A stretch of DNA of 64,000 bases, from NCBI RefSeq assembly GCF_001025135.1, contig NZ_AP012323.1, forward strand, positions 248,001 to 312,000, read 5' to 3'. Position numbers and translations under genes: made by a program. Below the pieces are notes generated by a model. The model had not been told where the DNA came from. It saw only the letters and a program-made list of their open reading frames with translations, and ran no database searches. The stretch comes from Bifidobacterium bifidum ATCC 29521 = JCM 1255 = DSM 20456 (GTDB taxonomy: Bacteria; Actinomycetota; Actinomycetes; Actinomycetales; Bifidobacteriaceae). This document shows positions 38,377 to 47,904 of the stretch, one piece after another (position 1 is the first letter of the stretch; every line of letters begins with the position of its first letter).

Positions 38377-39720
38377 TCAGTCGTCGAAGTGCGCGAACAG
38401 CGACGCGGACAGCAACGCCATAGCGATGAGCACTGCGCCTGACGCGATGAATATCGCGGCGGCGGGGAGATGATCGAACGCCCAGCCGTACGCCATCTGC
38501 CCGAGCGGCTGCATGCACATGGCCAGCGCAGACAGCAGCGCCATCACTTTACCGAGCATCGCATCGGGCGTGCGCATTTGGATTGCGGGCACGGCGATGA
38601 TATTCGCGCATGAGCAGATGACATCGCCGATGCAGGCGAAGGCCACGAGCGCCATCAGCCGCGTCCAGTTGCCGCCAGACAGCATGCAGGCCACGCCTTG
38701 GGGGATGACGGTCAGTCCGAGCAATGTCAGGATCTTCGTCATATGGCCAATTTTCAGCCGTCCGGCCATCATCGTCACGATGAACATGCCCATCAGGGCC
38801 GCGACGCTGATCAGTCCGTCGGCAATGCCGTAGACGGTCGCGTCGAACCCCCATTGCGTGCGGATGACGAACGCGTATCCGACGGCGCCATAGCCGAGTA
38901 CGACGAAGTTCAGCGCGGAGGCGAGCAGGACCATTTTCAGCAGGTTCGGTTTTTCCCGGGTCAGGAACCGCAGAGCGGCCTTGAGGTCGTCGAGTGGCGT
39001 CGGCATCTCCTCGTCGCGTTCGGGCATACCAAGCCGGATGAAGCATTCGATGGCCGCCGCGCCGGCGAATGCCGCCACGGAGACGGCCATCATCGGCCGG
39101 ATGCCGAAGAGCGAGTACACGGCGCCTCCGAGGAAGCTGGGTATCAGTGCGCTGACCTGCTGCACCTGACTGACTATCGCGGCGCTGGTGTTCAGCGTCG
39201 CATCCCCGTATTGGCGCAGCATCTGCGGCAGCGCGGATTCGACGGTCGGTGTCTCGAAGATACCGAGCAGCGATAGCGCCACCTGCATTACGCCCACGGC
39301 GATGATGCTGAATCCGGCGGCGGAGAACTAGACGAGCGCGAGCGCGACCGTCACGGCGGACGCCGCGTCGAGGATGACCATGAGCGTGCGGCGGTTCATC
39401 CGGTCGGCCAACACGCCGCCGAACGGGGCGCCGAGGATCATCGGCACGAACGATATGGCGAGGATGGATGCGAATGCGGTGGCTGAGCCGGTCTCGTCCA
39501 GCACCCACATCGACATGGCGAAGCGCAGCATCATGTTGCCGAACAGCGAGATGCCTTGCCCGGCGACGAGCAGGATGAAATTGCGGGAGCGCAGCGGATG
39601 CGCGGCCTTTGGCTGCGCTTGCGGCTGCGGTTGCGGTTCGGGGGAAGTGTTGGGTTGCTCTGTTTCGTGCTGTGCCGCGGGAAGCTGTGTTTCGGAGGGT
39701 TGTGCCGGTGTGGTGGGCAT
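38377..39720 (-). pseudogene. MFS transporter gene with in-frame stop
   Basis: Reading from the ATG at 39720 (AAAGGAACCCACC upstream), the frame runs through a Pro/Gln-rich lead and four to five membrane helices (NFILLVAGQGISLFGNMMLRF...LADRMNRRTLMVI), then meets TAG at 39328-39330. Immediately after, in the same frame, it continues FSAAGFSIIAVGVMQVALSLL through the remaining helices to 38377. A single-base change in a sense codon, most simply TGG to TAG, explains this. The whole frame is 447 codons, a normal MFS length, of the MDR/enterobactin-exporter kind. Its TetR neighbour and operator are intact, so the loss looks recent. A sequencing error is possible. Confidence 0.85.
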
Positions 39721-39860
39721 GGTGGGTTCCTTTGCTGCTGGTGGCGAGTTGGTCTCGGTGTTTTGCGTTGGTGGATTTGGCGTGAGTTTGATGGATGGCA
39801 CGGCAATGTATTGGGGCGGACGATTTTGACGCCGGAGTTGGTGGTTCATCGGCAATCATT

Positions 39861-39879
39861 CATACCGACTGACGGTATG
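39861..39879. promoter_or_regulatory. TetR operator upstream of MFS gene
   Basis: CATACCGACTGACGGTATG is a near-perfect inverted repeat matching the core of the larger palindrome at 40678-40708 in front of tetR. It lies about 140 bases before the MFS start codon and probably overlaps its promoter. Confidence 0.7.
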
Positions 39880-39942
39880 TAAATCGGTGCTGGAGCAGGG
39901 GCGAAACATTCGTGCCGCGTCCTGCCCCGGAGTCAGCGTCGT

Positions 39943-40653
39943 CTAGTGTGCGTCGCTTACCGGACTGGTGCCGCCTCCGTCTTGTTGCTCGGCGGCGCTG
40001 CCGCTGCCGTCGCCGGCGAAGGCCATCATGCCGTCCGTGGCGAGATCGATGAGATGCTGGTCGAAGACCGGCGCGTGCAGCGCGTCGAGCATGGTGGCGA
40101 GGCATTGCAGACGATACCGCAGCTGCGTGCGCGTGGCGGGGAAGAAGCATGGCATCAGCCAATAGTTGCATAGCAGGGCCAGCAGCTGCGCCACTTCGCG
40201 CGGGTATTCGGTGGGGATGGAGCCGTCCAGCTGGCCTTCCTCGATCAATGGCTCGAAGTTTTTCGGCAGCTCGGTTGACCAGAATCGCATGTTGGCGGTG
40301 AATGTGGCGGGATCGTCGAAGAACGGCACGGTGGCCTTGACGAGCGCCAGGTGCGCGGCGTCTCCCAGCGAGTTGGCGAACAGCGAGCGGAGCTTTTCCA
40401 TCGCGTTCATGTCGTCGCGTTTCGCGATCTCGTCGCACAGGGTCTGGCTGGCGTGCCAGTCGTCGGTGTTCAGTCGTTCGAGGATGGCCTCTTTGGACTT
40501 GAAGTGGTGGTAGATCGCGCCTCTCGACAGGTCTCCCAGCTTATCGATGATGTCCTGGATGGAGGTCTTGTCGTAGCCTTTCTCGGCGAACAGCTTTTTC
40601 GCGGCGGCGAGGATGCGGCGTTCCGTCACCTCGGGGTGCGGGTTGCGTGCCAT
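39943..40653 (-). CDS. TetR-family repressor
   Basis: This 236-residue regulator has an N-terminal HTH (RRILAAAKKLFAEKGYDKTSIQDIIDK then SRGAIYHHFKSKEAIL, about residues 12-55) of the TetR kind, and a helical ligand-binding domain. AAAGGAGGAACC gives the ATG at 40653. It is transcribed toward the broken MFS gene. Matching palindromes occur before both genes, so I infer that it represses itself and the exporter until a ligand binds. The C-terminal tail (AGDGSGSAAEQQDGGG) is low complexity. The ligand is unknown. Confidence 0.9.
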   Translation of the reverse strand: MARNPHPEVTERRILAAAKKLFAEKGYDKTSIQDIIDKLGDLSRGAIYHHFKSKEAILERLNTDDWHASQTLCDEIAKRDDMNAMEKLRSLFANSLGDAAHLALVKATVPFFDDPATFTANMRFWSTELPKNFEPLIEEGQLDGSIPTEYPREVAQLLALLCNYWLMPCFFPATRTQLRYRLQCLATMLDALHAPVFDQHLIDLATDGMMAFAGDGSGSAAEQQDGGGTSPVSDAH

Positions 40654-40677
40654 GGTTCCTCCTTTCGATATGTCATC

Positions 40678-40708
40678 AGTATACATACCGACAGTCGGTA
40701 TGTATACT
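40678..40708. promoter_or_regulatory. TetR autoregulatory operator
   Basis: This is a perfect 31-base palindrome around a single central A at 40693 (arms AGTATACATACCGAC and GTCGGTATGTATACT), 25 bases upstream of the tetR start codon. Its core recurs at 39861-39879. Confidence 0.85.
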
Positions 40709-40851
40709 GCGTGTCATGATTGCGGCCGTCTGTAGGGCCTTTTCGGGGCGGCGGCATCGCGCAAAATGGGCAAAACCGTATTAGATATCGGTTATATGCT
40801 ATGTTGGTCAATGTTGGGCGTTGGCGCTTGACCGAACGAAAGAAGGCACAT

Positions 40852-41775
40852 ATGACAGATCCCAATGCCGGTTTCCCCACTGGAAACAACTCTTATGGAG
40901 CCCCGCAGCCCGCTCAGCCGGCTTCGGACGCAAACGCGGCCTATCAGCAGCCGCAGTACACCGCACCCGTGCCGCCTGCCCAGCCCGTGCCGCCTGCAGG
41001 GGCACCCTATCAGGCGCCGGCAACCCCCGATTACGCGGCGAACATCCAGAACTCCGTCGCCGGTTTCGCCCAGAACCTGGGTGGCAAGAACGTGACCGTC
41101 GGAGGCCAGTCATTCGACTTCATTTCCATCATCACCTACGTGGCCGGCGTGCTGGCGATCATCGCCTGCATCGTGCCGTTCGTGTCGGCGTTTGGATACA
41201 ACGCCAGCCTGTTCCAAGGCGGGGACGGATGGATTGTCCTCGTTGCGGTTCTTGCCATCGCGGCGCTCACGTTCTTCAAGAAGCACCTCCCCGCAATGAT
41301 CATTTCCGCCTTGGTGCTGGTACTCAGCATCTTTGAGATGGTGTATTCCAAGATCAAGATCAACAGTAGCTTGGACGAGTTCGGCAGCAACTATGGCAGT
41401 CTGGGAAGTCTCGCGTCCGGCTACGCGAAGAATGCGGTGGCTTTCGGTATTGGTGCATACTTGCTCATCATCGCGGCGCTGGGCCTGATTGTCGGCACCG
41501 TGCTTGCGTTCGGCAATCAGAAGAAGGCCGCGAAGGTCGCGGTGCCGGGTGTTTCCGCCCAGCCGCAGTATGTGCCGACGGCATTCCCCGGTGCTCCGGT
41601 CCCGGCACCTGCCGCCCCTGTGTCCGATGCCGGCGTTCCTCAGGCTCCCACTGCACCGCAGGCCCCGACCGCACCGGTCGCCTCGACTGCGTATGAGCAG
41701 CCGGCGCCTGCCGTTCCGGTTTACCAGCAGCCCGATTCGGACGCTTCCTACCCGGGGCAGACCCCGCAGGCCTGA
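40852..41775 (+). CDS. Pro/Gln/Ala-rich membrane protein
   Basis: This 307-residue protein of unknown function has a low-complexity cytosolic lead (about residues 1-70, many Pro, Gln and Ala), four hydrophobic segments (about 85-108, 122-140, 145-163 and 200-225), and a second Pro/Ala-rich tail (about 235-307) with YQQP and PQAPTAP repeats. Both tails resemble those on bifidobacterial DUF805 and CPBP proteins. GAAAGAAGGCACAT precedes the ATG at 40852. No family domain is recognised. It may sit in a membrane complex, with the tails as protein-binding arms, but that is a guess. Confidence 0.75.
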   Translation: MTDPNAGFPTGNNSYGAPQPAQPASDANAAYQQPQYTAPVPPAQPVPPAGAPYQAPATPDYAANIQNSVAGFAQNLGGKNVTVGGQSFDFISIITYVAGVLAIIACIVPFVSAFGYNASLFQGGDGWIVLVAVLAIAALTFFKKHLPAMIISALVLVLSIFEMVYSKIKINSSLDEFGSNYGSLGSLASGYAKNAVAFGIGAYLLIIAALGLIVGTVLAFGNQKKAAKVAVPGVSAQPQYVPTAFPGAPVPAPAAPVSDAGVPQAPTAPQAPTAPVASTAYEQPAPAVPVYQQPDSDASYPGQTPQA

Positions 41776-42099
41776 TTTCTAGGTCTTCCGCGTTCCGCGC
41801 CTGATCGGCGTGAAGCGTGACCAATGAGCTGCTGTGCACATGCATAGCGGCTCTTCGCATATGCGACGGATCCGAGCCCAATGACCCTGCCGATAATCCG
41901 GGAAATATGAACGGCCGCACGCACCCGCGATGCCGCGATATTGTCTGCTCTCATAGGCATAATAGAAAAGTTGTGTCTGGAGGATACGTGTATGCGAATC
42001 CGCTAGCACAGCACAGCAATATACGTTGCGGGAGGAATCCGCTGCGGGCGACCGCCGCGGGTGCCGACATCACCGCTTCATAGAAAGAAGAACCATACA
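41776..42099. other. Leader region of rplK-rplA
   Basis: The 324 bases before rplK hold no supported gene. GGCATAATAG at 41957-41966 is a possible -10 region. Downstream of it are GGAGGATACGTGTATGCG and GGGAGGAATCCGCTGCGG, two ribosome-site-like stretches in a long untranslated leader. The repeated CGCTGCGGGCGACCGCCGCGGG may fold. Confidence 0.4.
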
Positions 42100-42531
42100 A
42101 TGGCTCCCAAGAAGAAAGTCTCGGCGCTGATCAAGCTCCAGATCCAGGCTGGCAAGGCCAATCCTGCCCCGCCGCTGGGTCCGGCTCTGGGTTCGCATGG
42201 CGTGAACATCATGGACTTCTGCAAGCAGTACAATGCGCAGACGCAGGACAAGATGGGTCAGGTCATCCCTGTTGAGATCACCGTTTACGAGGATCGCTCC
42301 TTCACCTTCATTCTGAAGACCCCGCCTGCAGCGGCTCTGCTGCTCAAGGCCGCCGGTATCCAGAAGGGCACCGAAAACCCGCTGACCCATAAGGTCGGCT
42401 CCGTCACCAAGGCGCAGCTGCGCGAGATCGCCGAGATCAAGATGGCTGATCTGTCCGCCCGCGACGTCGAGGCTGGCATGAAGATCATCGCGGGCACCGC
42501 TCGCTCGATGGGCATCACGGTTATCGACTGA
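42100..42531 (+). CDS. rplK: 50S ribosomal protein L11
   Basis: L11 binds the GTPase-associated region of 23S rRNA. It has 143 residues, the normal length, with the N-terminal [37 protein letters not shown] carrying the conserved Pro-rich switch, and the C-terminal rRNA-binding helices ending [29 protein letters not shown] precedes the ATG at 42100. It lies 14 bases upstream of rplA in one operon. secE and nusG, frequent neighbours elsewhere, are not directly upstream here. Confidence 0.98.
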   Translation: MAPKKKVSALIKLQIQAGKANPAPPLGPALGSHGVNIMDFCKQYNAQTQDKMGQVIPVEITVYEDRSFTFILKTPPAAALLLKAAGIQKGTENPLTHKVGSVTKAQLREIAEIKMADLSARDVEAGMKIIAGTARSMGITVID

Positions 42532-42545
42532 GAGGAGAAGGACAC

Positions 42546-43238
42546 ATGGTTAAGCGTTCCAAGAAGTACCGCGAAGCGGCTGAGAAGGTCGATCGCAACA
42601 ACCTTTACACCGCCAACGAGGCTATCGCTCTGCTCAAGTCCATGCCGGCCTACAACTTCGACCAGACCGTCGAAGCCGTGTACCGTCTGAGCGTGGATCC
42701 GCGCAAGGCCGACCAGCTGGTCCGTGGCACCGTCAACCTGCCTCACGGCACTGGTAAGACCGCCAAGGTCGCCGTGTTCGCCCGTGGCCCGAAGGCCACC
42801 GAGGCTGTCGAGGCCGGCGCCGACATCGTCGGTGACGACGACCTGATCGAGAAGGTTCAGAACGGCTTCCTCGACTTCGACGCCGTCGTGGCCACCCCGG
42901 ACATGATGGGCAAGGTCGGTCGTCTGGGCCGCGTGCTCGGCCCCCGTGGCCTGATGCCGAACCCGAAGACCGGCACCGTGACCATGGACGTCACCAAGGC
43001 CGTCAAGGACATCAAGGGCGGCAAGATCGAGTTCCGCGTGGACAAGAACGGCAACCTGAGCTTCCTCATCGGCAAGCTCTCCTTCGACGAGACCGCTCTG
43101 GACGAGAACTTCAAGGCCGTTGCCGACGAAGTCAAGCGTCTGAAGCCGGCCACCGTCAAGGGCCGTTACATCACGAAGGTGACCATCACCTCCACGATGA
43201 ACCCCGGCGTCCCGGTCGATCCGGTGGCTCTCGCCTGA
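42546..43238 (+). CDS. rplA: 50S ribosomal protein L1
   Basis: L1 forms the mobile stalk at the ribosomal E site, and in other bacteria it represses its own operon. It has 230 residues. The conserved [18 protein letters not shown] opening, [21 protein letters not shown] near residue 122, and [13 protein letters not shown] are present. GAGAGGAGAAGG before the ATG at 42546 is a strong ribosome site. A near-perfect hairpin at 43262 ends the operon. Confidence 0.98.
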   Translation: MVKRSKKYREAAEKVDRNNLYTANEAIALLKSMPAYNFDQTVEAVYRLSVDPRKADQLVRGTVNLPHGTGKTAKVAVFARGPKATEAVEAGADIVGDDDLIEKVQNGFLDFDAVVATPDMMGKVGRLGRVLGPRGLMPNPKTGTVTMDVTKAVKDIKGGKIEFRVDKNGNLSFLIGKLSFDETALDENFKAVADEVKRLKPATVKGRYITKVTITSTMNPGVPVDPVALA

Positions 43239-43261
43239 TCAACGCCAATCGGCTCAACCTT

Positions 43262-43297
43262 CATAGGGGCTTCCCGCACGCGCGGGAAGCCCCTATG
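43262..43297 (+). terminator. rplKA terminator
   Basis: CATAGGGGCTTCCCGC pairs with GCGGGAAGCCCCTATG over a 4-base loop, 24 bases after the rplA stop. Confidence 0.8.
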
Positions 43298-43329
43298 TCG
43301 TATTTCGATTCCCTACTAGACTCCCCAGT

Positions 43330-43415
43330 TTCGCTACGCTTGACAGCCAGCGGGGGCAAAGTAAACCGCCCGCCGCTGGCGGGGGCTGTCAGTCTTTGAC
43401 TGACTGGGGGTGGTT
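43330..43415. repeat. GC-rich intergenic repeat, copy 6
   Basis: TTGACAGCCAGCGGGGGCAAAG faces GCCGCTGGCGGGGGCTGTCAG and GACTGACTGGGGGTGG. The halves match copy 4 inside leuC-leuD. Confidence 0.65.
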
Positions 43416-43437
43416 CCTTGCCGCCGCATATACAAAA

Positions 43438-43467
43438 GCCGCCCGGCACACACATGCGCCGGGCGGC
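43438..43467. terminator. Two-way terminator before FKBP gene end
   Basis: GCCGCCCGGC pairs with GCCGGGCGGC, flanked by AAAA on the left and TTT on the right, so it can work on both strands. It lies just beyond the stop of the FKBP gene (minus strand). Confidence 0.8.
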
Positions 43468-43492
43468 TTTCAGCTACTGTCGCGGTCGCCTG

Positions 43493-44482
43493 TCAGTAGG
43501 CGGCCAGAATATCGACCACGAAGATCAGCGTGGAGTTCGCGGGGATGGAGCCCTGGGCGGTGTCGCCGTAACCCAAGTTCGGCGGAATCACCATTAGCAC
43601 CTGCGAGCCGACCGTCTGGCCGACCATGGCCTGCTGCCAGCCCTCAATCACCTGATGGTTGCCGCCGCTGTACGTGTCGGCCTCAAGCGTGGTGTTCTTG
43701 TCCCATGACGAGTCGAACTGGGTGCCGTCCAACAGCCATCCGGTGTACTTCACCTTGACGGTGTTGTTGTTCGTGACCTCTTTGCCCTTGCCCTTGATCA
43801 GCGCCTGCGAGACCAGCTTGCTGCTTCCCTTGTACCCGTTCATGTTAATGGACGGCTTGCCGTTCTTCGCTCGCGTGACCTTCGGCAGATCGGACGGGAT
43901 GTCGGTGACCTCGTTGCCTGTGGCCTTGGTGAGATCCTTCGACTTGGAAACGTAGGTCAGCGCCATGATGTACGACGTGCCGCTGGAGTTGGAGTCATTG
44001 ACGCCGTACGCGATCGTCGTGTTGAGCTTGCGGCCCTTCAGCAGCTCATAGTAGGCGTTGCTCACTGTGCCCTTTTCCAGCACCAGGGAGCAATCGGGTG
44101 TGTTCTTCTCCCAGCTGCTCGCAAGCTCGGTGCCGTCCTTGACGCTGATGGCGATGCCCTGCGAGCACAGACGGTCGCCATCAGCGATGGTGGCGCCGTT
44201 GCCTTCCTGCAGCACGGCATAGCTGTTGTTGTCGACGGTCTTCGGTGCCTTGAAGGAGACCTTCGGTTTCTCGCCCAGCGTACCCGTGGCGGTGATGCCG
44301 GCGATCTTCTTCATGTTCTTCAATGCGCTGGAGCCGGAGGACTGCGAGGAGTCGTCGCCGGATTTCTTTGACGACGAGCCGGAATCGCCGGAGCCGCACG
44401 CGGCGAGTGTGACGCACAGGCCGACCGTGCACACGGCCGCGAGTACGCGCTTGAACGTGGATGTCTGTGTCAACTTACGCAT
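43493..44482 (-). CDS. FKBP-type peptidyl-prolyl isomerase lipoprotein
   Basis: This 329-residue surface lipoprotein has the lipobox LAAC with Cys29 as the lipid anchor, then a Ser/Gly/Asp-rich linker. A middle region (about 70-190) looks like a degenerate FKBP repeat (VLQEGNGATIADGDR). The C-terminal domain is a canonical FKBP: VKVKYTGWLLDGTQFDSSWD, QVIEGWQQAMVGQTVGSQVLMVIPPNLGYGD and ANSTLIFVVDILA. It probably assists folding of exported proteins. The ATG at 44482 is chosen; a GTG at 44491 is possible, and no ribosome site is seen. It is divergent from the membrane protein at 44573. Confidence 0.93.
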   Translation of the reverse strand: MRKLTQTSTFKRVLAAVCTVGLCVTLAACGSGDSGSSSKKSGDDSSQSSGSSALKNMKKIAGITATGTLGEKPKVSFKAPKTVDNNSYAVLQEGNGATIADGDRLCSQGIAISVKDGTELASSWEKNTPDCSLVLEKGTVSNAYYELLKGRKLNTTIAYGVNDSNSSGTSYIMALTYVSKSKDLTKATGNEVTDIPSDLPKVTRAKNGKPSINMNGYKGSSKLVSQALIKGKGKEVTNNNTVKVKYTGWLLDGTQFDSSWDKNTTLEADTYSGGNHQVIEGWQQAMVGQTVGSQVLMVIPPNLGYGDTAQGSIPANSTLIFVVDILAAY

Positions 44483-44572
44483 GGTCACCACACTAGCGGA
44501 AAACCCTGATTTTTCTTTGGAAACGTCTTTTTCGCCGGGGCTTTATGCCCTGCATTGTAGAATGGGTGAGTT

Positions 44573-45646
44573 ATGAAGAAACAGACATCAAAAGAGCGCA
44601 AGCGTGACGAGCGAAAGTCCAAGTCGGCCGCCCGTCCGACGCGCCATGCCCGCATCATGCGGGGCGTGGTGACGCCCATCCTTGGTCTTCTGGCTGTGGC
44701 ATGCATTGGTCTGGGCATTATGAACGCCACATATTGGAAGCCCAGCTCTCAGATCGCGGCCAGTGCCGCGGTGAAGGGGACGCAATATATCGTTACCGAT
44801 CCCGGCGTGCTGCCGCTGGTGGACAATCAGGTGACGGTTTCTGCCGATGCCGGTTCGTCCGACGGCGAAGTATGCCTTGCTCTGGGGTCGAACAAGGATG
44901 TGATCGGTTGGCTCGCCAGGCAGCCATATGTGCGTGTCACCGGCTTGAACGAATGGACGACGCTCGCGACGACGAAGGTCTCCGCGCAGGGGGCCGCGGC
45001 CGATGCGGGCGATGACGCAGTGGCGTTCAAGGACTCCGATATGTGGACTTCCGTGACGTGCGGGACGGGCACCGTGAAAGCGGAGACCAAGGTCGCGTCC
45101 GACAGCGGTACCGTAGCCATCATCGACTTGGGCAAGTCCTCGAACGCGACGGTGCGCATGAACTGGGTGCGTCAGACTCTACCTGATTTCGCCATGCCGT
45201 TCTATTTCGCCGGAGGACTGCTGGCGCTGCTGGCCGTACTGGCCGCATCTCTGTTCGCCATGCCGCCGCACAAGCGTCGCAAGCGCGTGGTGAGTGGTTC
45301 CGCAGCCGAAAAGCAGGCAGAGGAGGTCGCCGTTTCGCAGGCGGTGGCGGGCAGTGTCGCGAGTCTCAAGGCGGCGGTCAGTTTCAAGCCGAAATCTAAG
45401 CGCCGCCGTCATGCCGCGCATCGTGGGAAACCCGGTGCGGGCACGCCGGCAAAGCCGGAAATCTCCCAGCCGAAGGTCGTCGATCCCGGCAGCCGCAACC
45501 TTGTCGCCGACCAGCAGAACGCGCAGGCCATGGACCAGCCCGACGATTCGGCGACGTCGGTAATCACCGCCAGCGAGCTGCAGACGTATTTCGCGCGGCT
45601 TTCGCAGGAATCCGATGATGACACGAAGGGGAGCTCCAATGAATAA
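44573..45646 (+). CDS. Membrane protein with extracytoplasmic domain
   Basis: I do not recognise this 357-residue protein by name. It starts with a very basic cytosolic segment (KKQTSKERKRDERKSKS), a membrane helix (about 30-50), an outside domain of about 150 residues with a Cys pair (EVCLALG and TSVTCGTG), a second helix (about 204-226), and a Lys/Arg-rich then acidic cytosolic tail. It overlaps the downstream lipoprotein gene by 8 bases, so the two are translationally coupled. The pair probably forms an envelope complex. TAGAATGGGTGAGTT precedes the ATG, suggesting a short leader. Confidence 0.8.
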   Translation: MKKQTSKERKRDERKSKSAARPTRHARIMRGVVTPILGLLAVACIGLGIMNATYWKPSSQIAASAAVKGTQYIVTDPGVLPLVDNQVTVSADAGSSDGEVCLALGSNKDVIGWLARQPYVRVTGLNEWTTLATTKVSAQGAAADAGDDAVAFKDSDMWTSVTCGTGTVKAETKVASDSGTVAIIDLGKSSNATVRMNWVRQTLPDFAMPFYFAGGLLALLAVLAASLFAMPPHKRRKRVVSGSAAEKQAEEVAVSQAVAGSVASLKAAVSFKPKSKRRRHAAHRGKPGAGTPAKPEISQPKVVDPGSRNLVADQQNAQAMDQPDDSATSVITASELQTYFARLSQESDDDTKGSSNE

Positions 45647-46652
45647 ACGCATAACCACCGCCCTGGCGGCGACGATGGTCTGCGCTCTGACGCTCGGCCT
45701 TGCAGGCTGCGAGGGGCAGGTGCCACAGACCGTGGCGCCGTCGGTGAAGGACAACGAGATCATCGATGTGACCGTCGCACAGGAGAAGCAGATCCGCGGG
45801 AAGATCCTTGACGTGCTGAACCAGGCGAACGAGGCGAAAAGCGCCGACGGGCTCGCCGCGCGCGTGTCCGGCTCGCAACTGGAGATCCGCACCGCCCAAT
45901 TGAACATTGCGCAATACACGCAGCAGGATGTCACGCCGTTGGCGACTATCCCCAGTGATGTGACGCAGGTGGTCATCCCGACCGACAACGCATGGCCGAG
46001 GTATATTTTCACCGTCACCACCACCACCGAGGACCAGCAGGCGAAGCGTCTGCTGGTGATGCGGCAGGAGTCCGCCCGGCAGAACTACAAGCTGTGGGCT
46101 GTCGCCCGACTGCTTGAGGACGTGTCACTGCCGGGCTTCGCGCCCGCTAAGCAGGGCAATGTCATGGGCGATGCCAACGACTCCAATCTGGTCATGACCC
46201 CCAAGCAGGCGGTGCAGCGATACGCCGATGTGCTGCAGAACAACACGAACAGCAAATACGCGGGAAGCTTCGAGGATGACCAGTTCCGCCAGTCGCTAGT
46301 CAAGCAGCAGGAAGAAAGCCAGAAGGGTGTGACCCAGAACAAGGGCACGCAGCAGGAGGTGTTCGCGCCGGTCGTCGACCAGATCGCCGTGATGCGCTCC
46401 CCTCGTGGCGGTGATCTGGTCGTCGCGCAGATCAACTCGGAGTGGACACGGTCCATGAGCGAGGGCCGTGAGTCGTTGCCGGGGTCCCCGAACGAGGATG
46501 CGCTGTTCAAGATGACGAATCAGAAGGCCACCAGTTCGCTGAAAGCCACTTATGTGAACGTTGTGGCGATATTTGTGCCGCTGGCCGGGTCGGATCAGAA
46601 GGTGACCGTGGTGGCGGGCGATCGTCAGGCGGTCAAGGTCGAGGCGCAGTAG
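45639..46652 (+). CDS. Lipoprotein of unknown function
   Basis: This 337-residue lipoprotein has the lipobox LAGC with Cys24. The mature part begins EGQVPQTVAPSVKDNEIIDVTV and has no enzyme motif that I can see. Its start overlaps the end of the preceding membrane-protein gene by 8 bases (ATGAATAA with stop TAA), and AAGGGGAGCTCC gives a ribosome site. Co-translation and exported location suggest it works with that protein at the outer face of the membrane. Low-complexity runs (KQQEESQKGVTQNKGTQQE) suggest a helical segment near the middle. Confidence 0.85.
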   Translation: MNKRITTALAATMVCALTLGLAGCEGQVPQTVAPSVKDNEIIDVTVAQEKQIRGKILDVLNQANEAKSADGLAARVSGSQLEIRTAQLNIAQYTQQDVTPLATIPSDVTQVVIPTDNAWPRYIFTVTTTTEDQQAKRLLVMRQESARQNYKLWAVARLLEDVSLPGFAPAKQGNVMGDANDSNLVMTPKQAVQRYADVLQNNTNSKYAGSFEDDQFRQSLVKQQEESQKGVTQNKGTQQEVFAPVVDQIAVMRSPRGGDLVVAQINSEWTRSMSEGRESLPGSPNEDALFKMTNQKATSSLKATYVNVVAIFVPLAGSDQKVTVVAGDRQAVKVEAQ

Positions 46653-46888
46653 ACGCCGGACTCGGGCCGGCGTGCGGACTTGCCAAGCACCGGAATCGGG
46701 CGCTTGCAGTGTAACCGGAGGCGGTGAGACGCCGTGGCCTATATAGTGGTATGCGTCAACGATGTTCGCGACGGAATCGACGGTGGTCGCAGGTATGCGG
46801 CCGCGCCGATTTTCGCGCGGCATGGATGTGACGGAACGGCGTGCGGCGCAGACCGCGGGCCGGTATGAGTCGTGAAAACGGAGGCATG

Positions 46889-47875
46889 ATGGCACAGCAG
46901 CAGGAGTTTCATCCGGGATTGTCACTCGCGGGCGCGGTGGATCTCGAATCGTTGAAGCATCAGGTGAAGGCGGAGCCGGGGCAGGCCGGGGGAGCGCCGG
47001 CCGCGGGCGGCTATGTCATCGACACGACCGAGAACACGTTCCAGGCGATGGTGCAGACCTCCGCCACGTTCCCGATCCTGCTGCTGCTGTGGATCCCGAC
47101 CGATGACCGTCTGTTCCCGATGGCCCGTACGCTCGGCGACGCGGTGAACAAGCTCAAGGGGCAGATTCAGCTGTCCCGCATCGACATCGCAAGCTACCCA
47201 TCGATCGCGCAGGCGTTCCAGGTGCAGGGCGCACCGGCGCTGTTCGCGCTGATCGGTGGCCGCCCGATGCCGATTCTTCAGGGGCTGCCGGGCGATGACG
47301 AGCTGAAGCAGATCGTCGATCAGGTCATCCCCAAGCTAATTTCGGTGGCCGCGCAGTCCGGCGTGAACGGTACTGCGCCGTATTCCGGCGACCCGGACTC
47401 GGCCGACGGTGACGGTGCTGGTACCGGTGACGGCGCAGGTGCGGCGGCTGGTGCCGACGTGGTGCCGCCCGAGCATCAGGAAGCGCACCAGCTTGCGGCG
47501 CAGGGCGATTACGCCGGTGCCGCCGCGGCCTACGAGCAGGTGTTGCAGGCGAACCCCAATGACACGCTCGCCGCGCGGGAGCGCGCGAAGGCGCTGCTGT
47601 TGGCGCGTTCGGCGACCGCTGACGTGCGCGAGGTACGCAAGACCGCCGCAGATCGTCCCGATGACGTCGAAGCGCAGCTGGCCGTGGCGGATGTGGACAT
47701 GATCGGCGGCCAGATCGAGGACGCCTTCTCCCGTCTGCTGGATTATCTGGCGGACGGTCACACCGATCAGGTCGAGCCGGTACGCGAGCGTCTGCTGGAG
47801 TACTTCATGATTCCCGAAGCGACCGATGAGCGCGTCAAGCGTGCCCGTCGCCGCCTTGCCACGCTGATGTACTGA
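46889..47875 (+). CDS. Thioredoxin-fold/TPR protein, YbbN (CnoX)-like
   Basis: This 328-residue cytosolic protein has a thioredoxin-like domain (about residues 40-150: ILLLLWIPTDDRLFPMARTLGDAVNKL and GAPALFALIGGRPM). The CxxC site is replaced by PTDD, so it cannot do disulfide exchange. A Gly/Ala/Asp linker (about 165-195) leads to a TPR-like helical domain (AAQGDYAGAAAAYEQVLQANPNDTLAARERAKALLLA). Such proteins act as holdases or co-chaperones in known relatives. GGAGG at 46880 selects the ATG at 46889; frames starting at 46841, 46865 and 46886 are less likely. Confidence 0.87.
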   Translation: MAQQQEFHPGLSLAGAVDLESLKHQVKAEPGQAGGAPAAGGYVIDTTENTFQAMVQTSATFPILLLLWIPTDDRLFPMARTLGDAVNKLKGQIQLSRIDIASYPSIAQAFQVQGAPALFALIGGRPMPILQGLPGDDELKQIVDQVIPKLISVAAQSGVNGTAPYSGDPDSADGDGAGTGDGAGAAAGADVVPPEHQEAHQLAAQGDYAGAAAAYEQVLQANPNDTLAARERAKALLLARSATADVREVRKTAADRPDDVEAQLAVADVDMIGGQIEDAFSRLLDYLADGHTDQVEPVRERLLEYFMIPEATDERVKRARRRLATLMY

Positions 47876-47904
47876 GCGCCATCGCGCCGAAATATGTCAT
47901 TATG

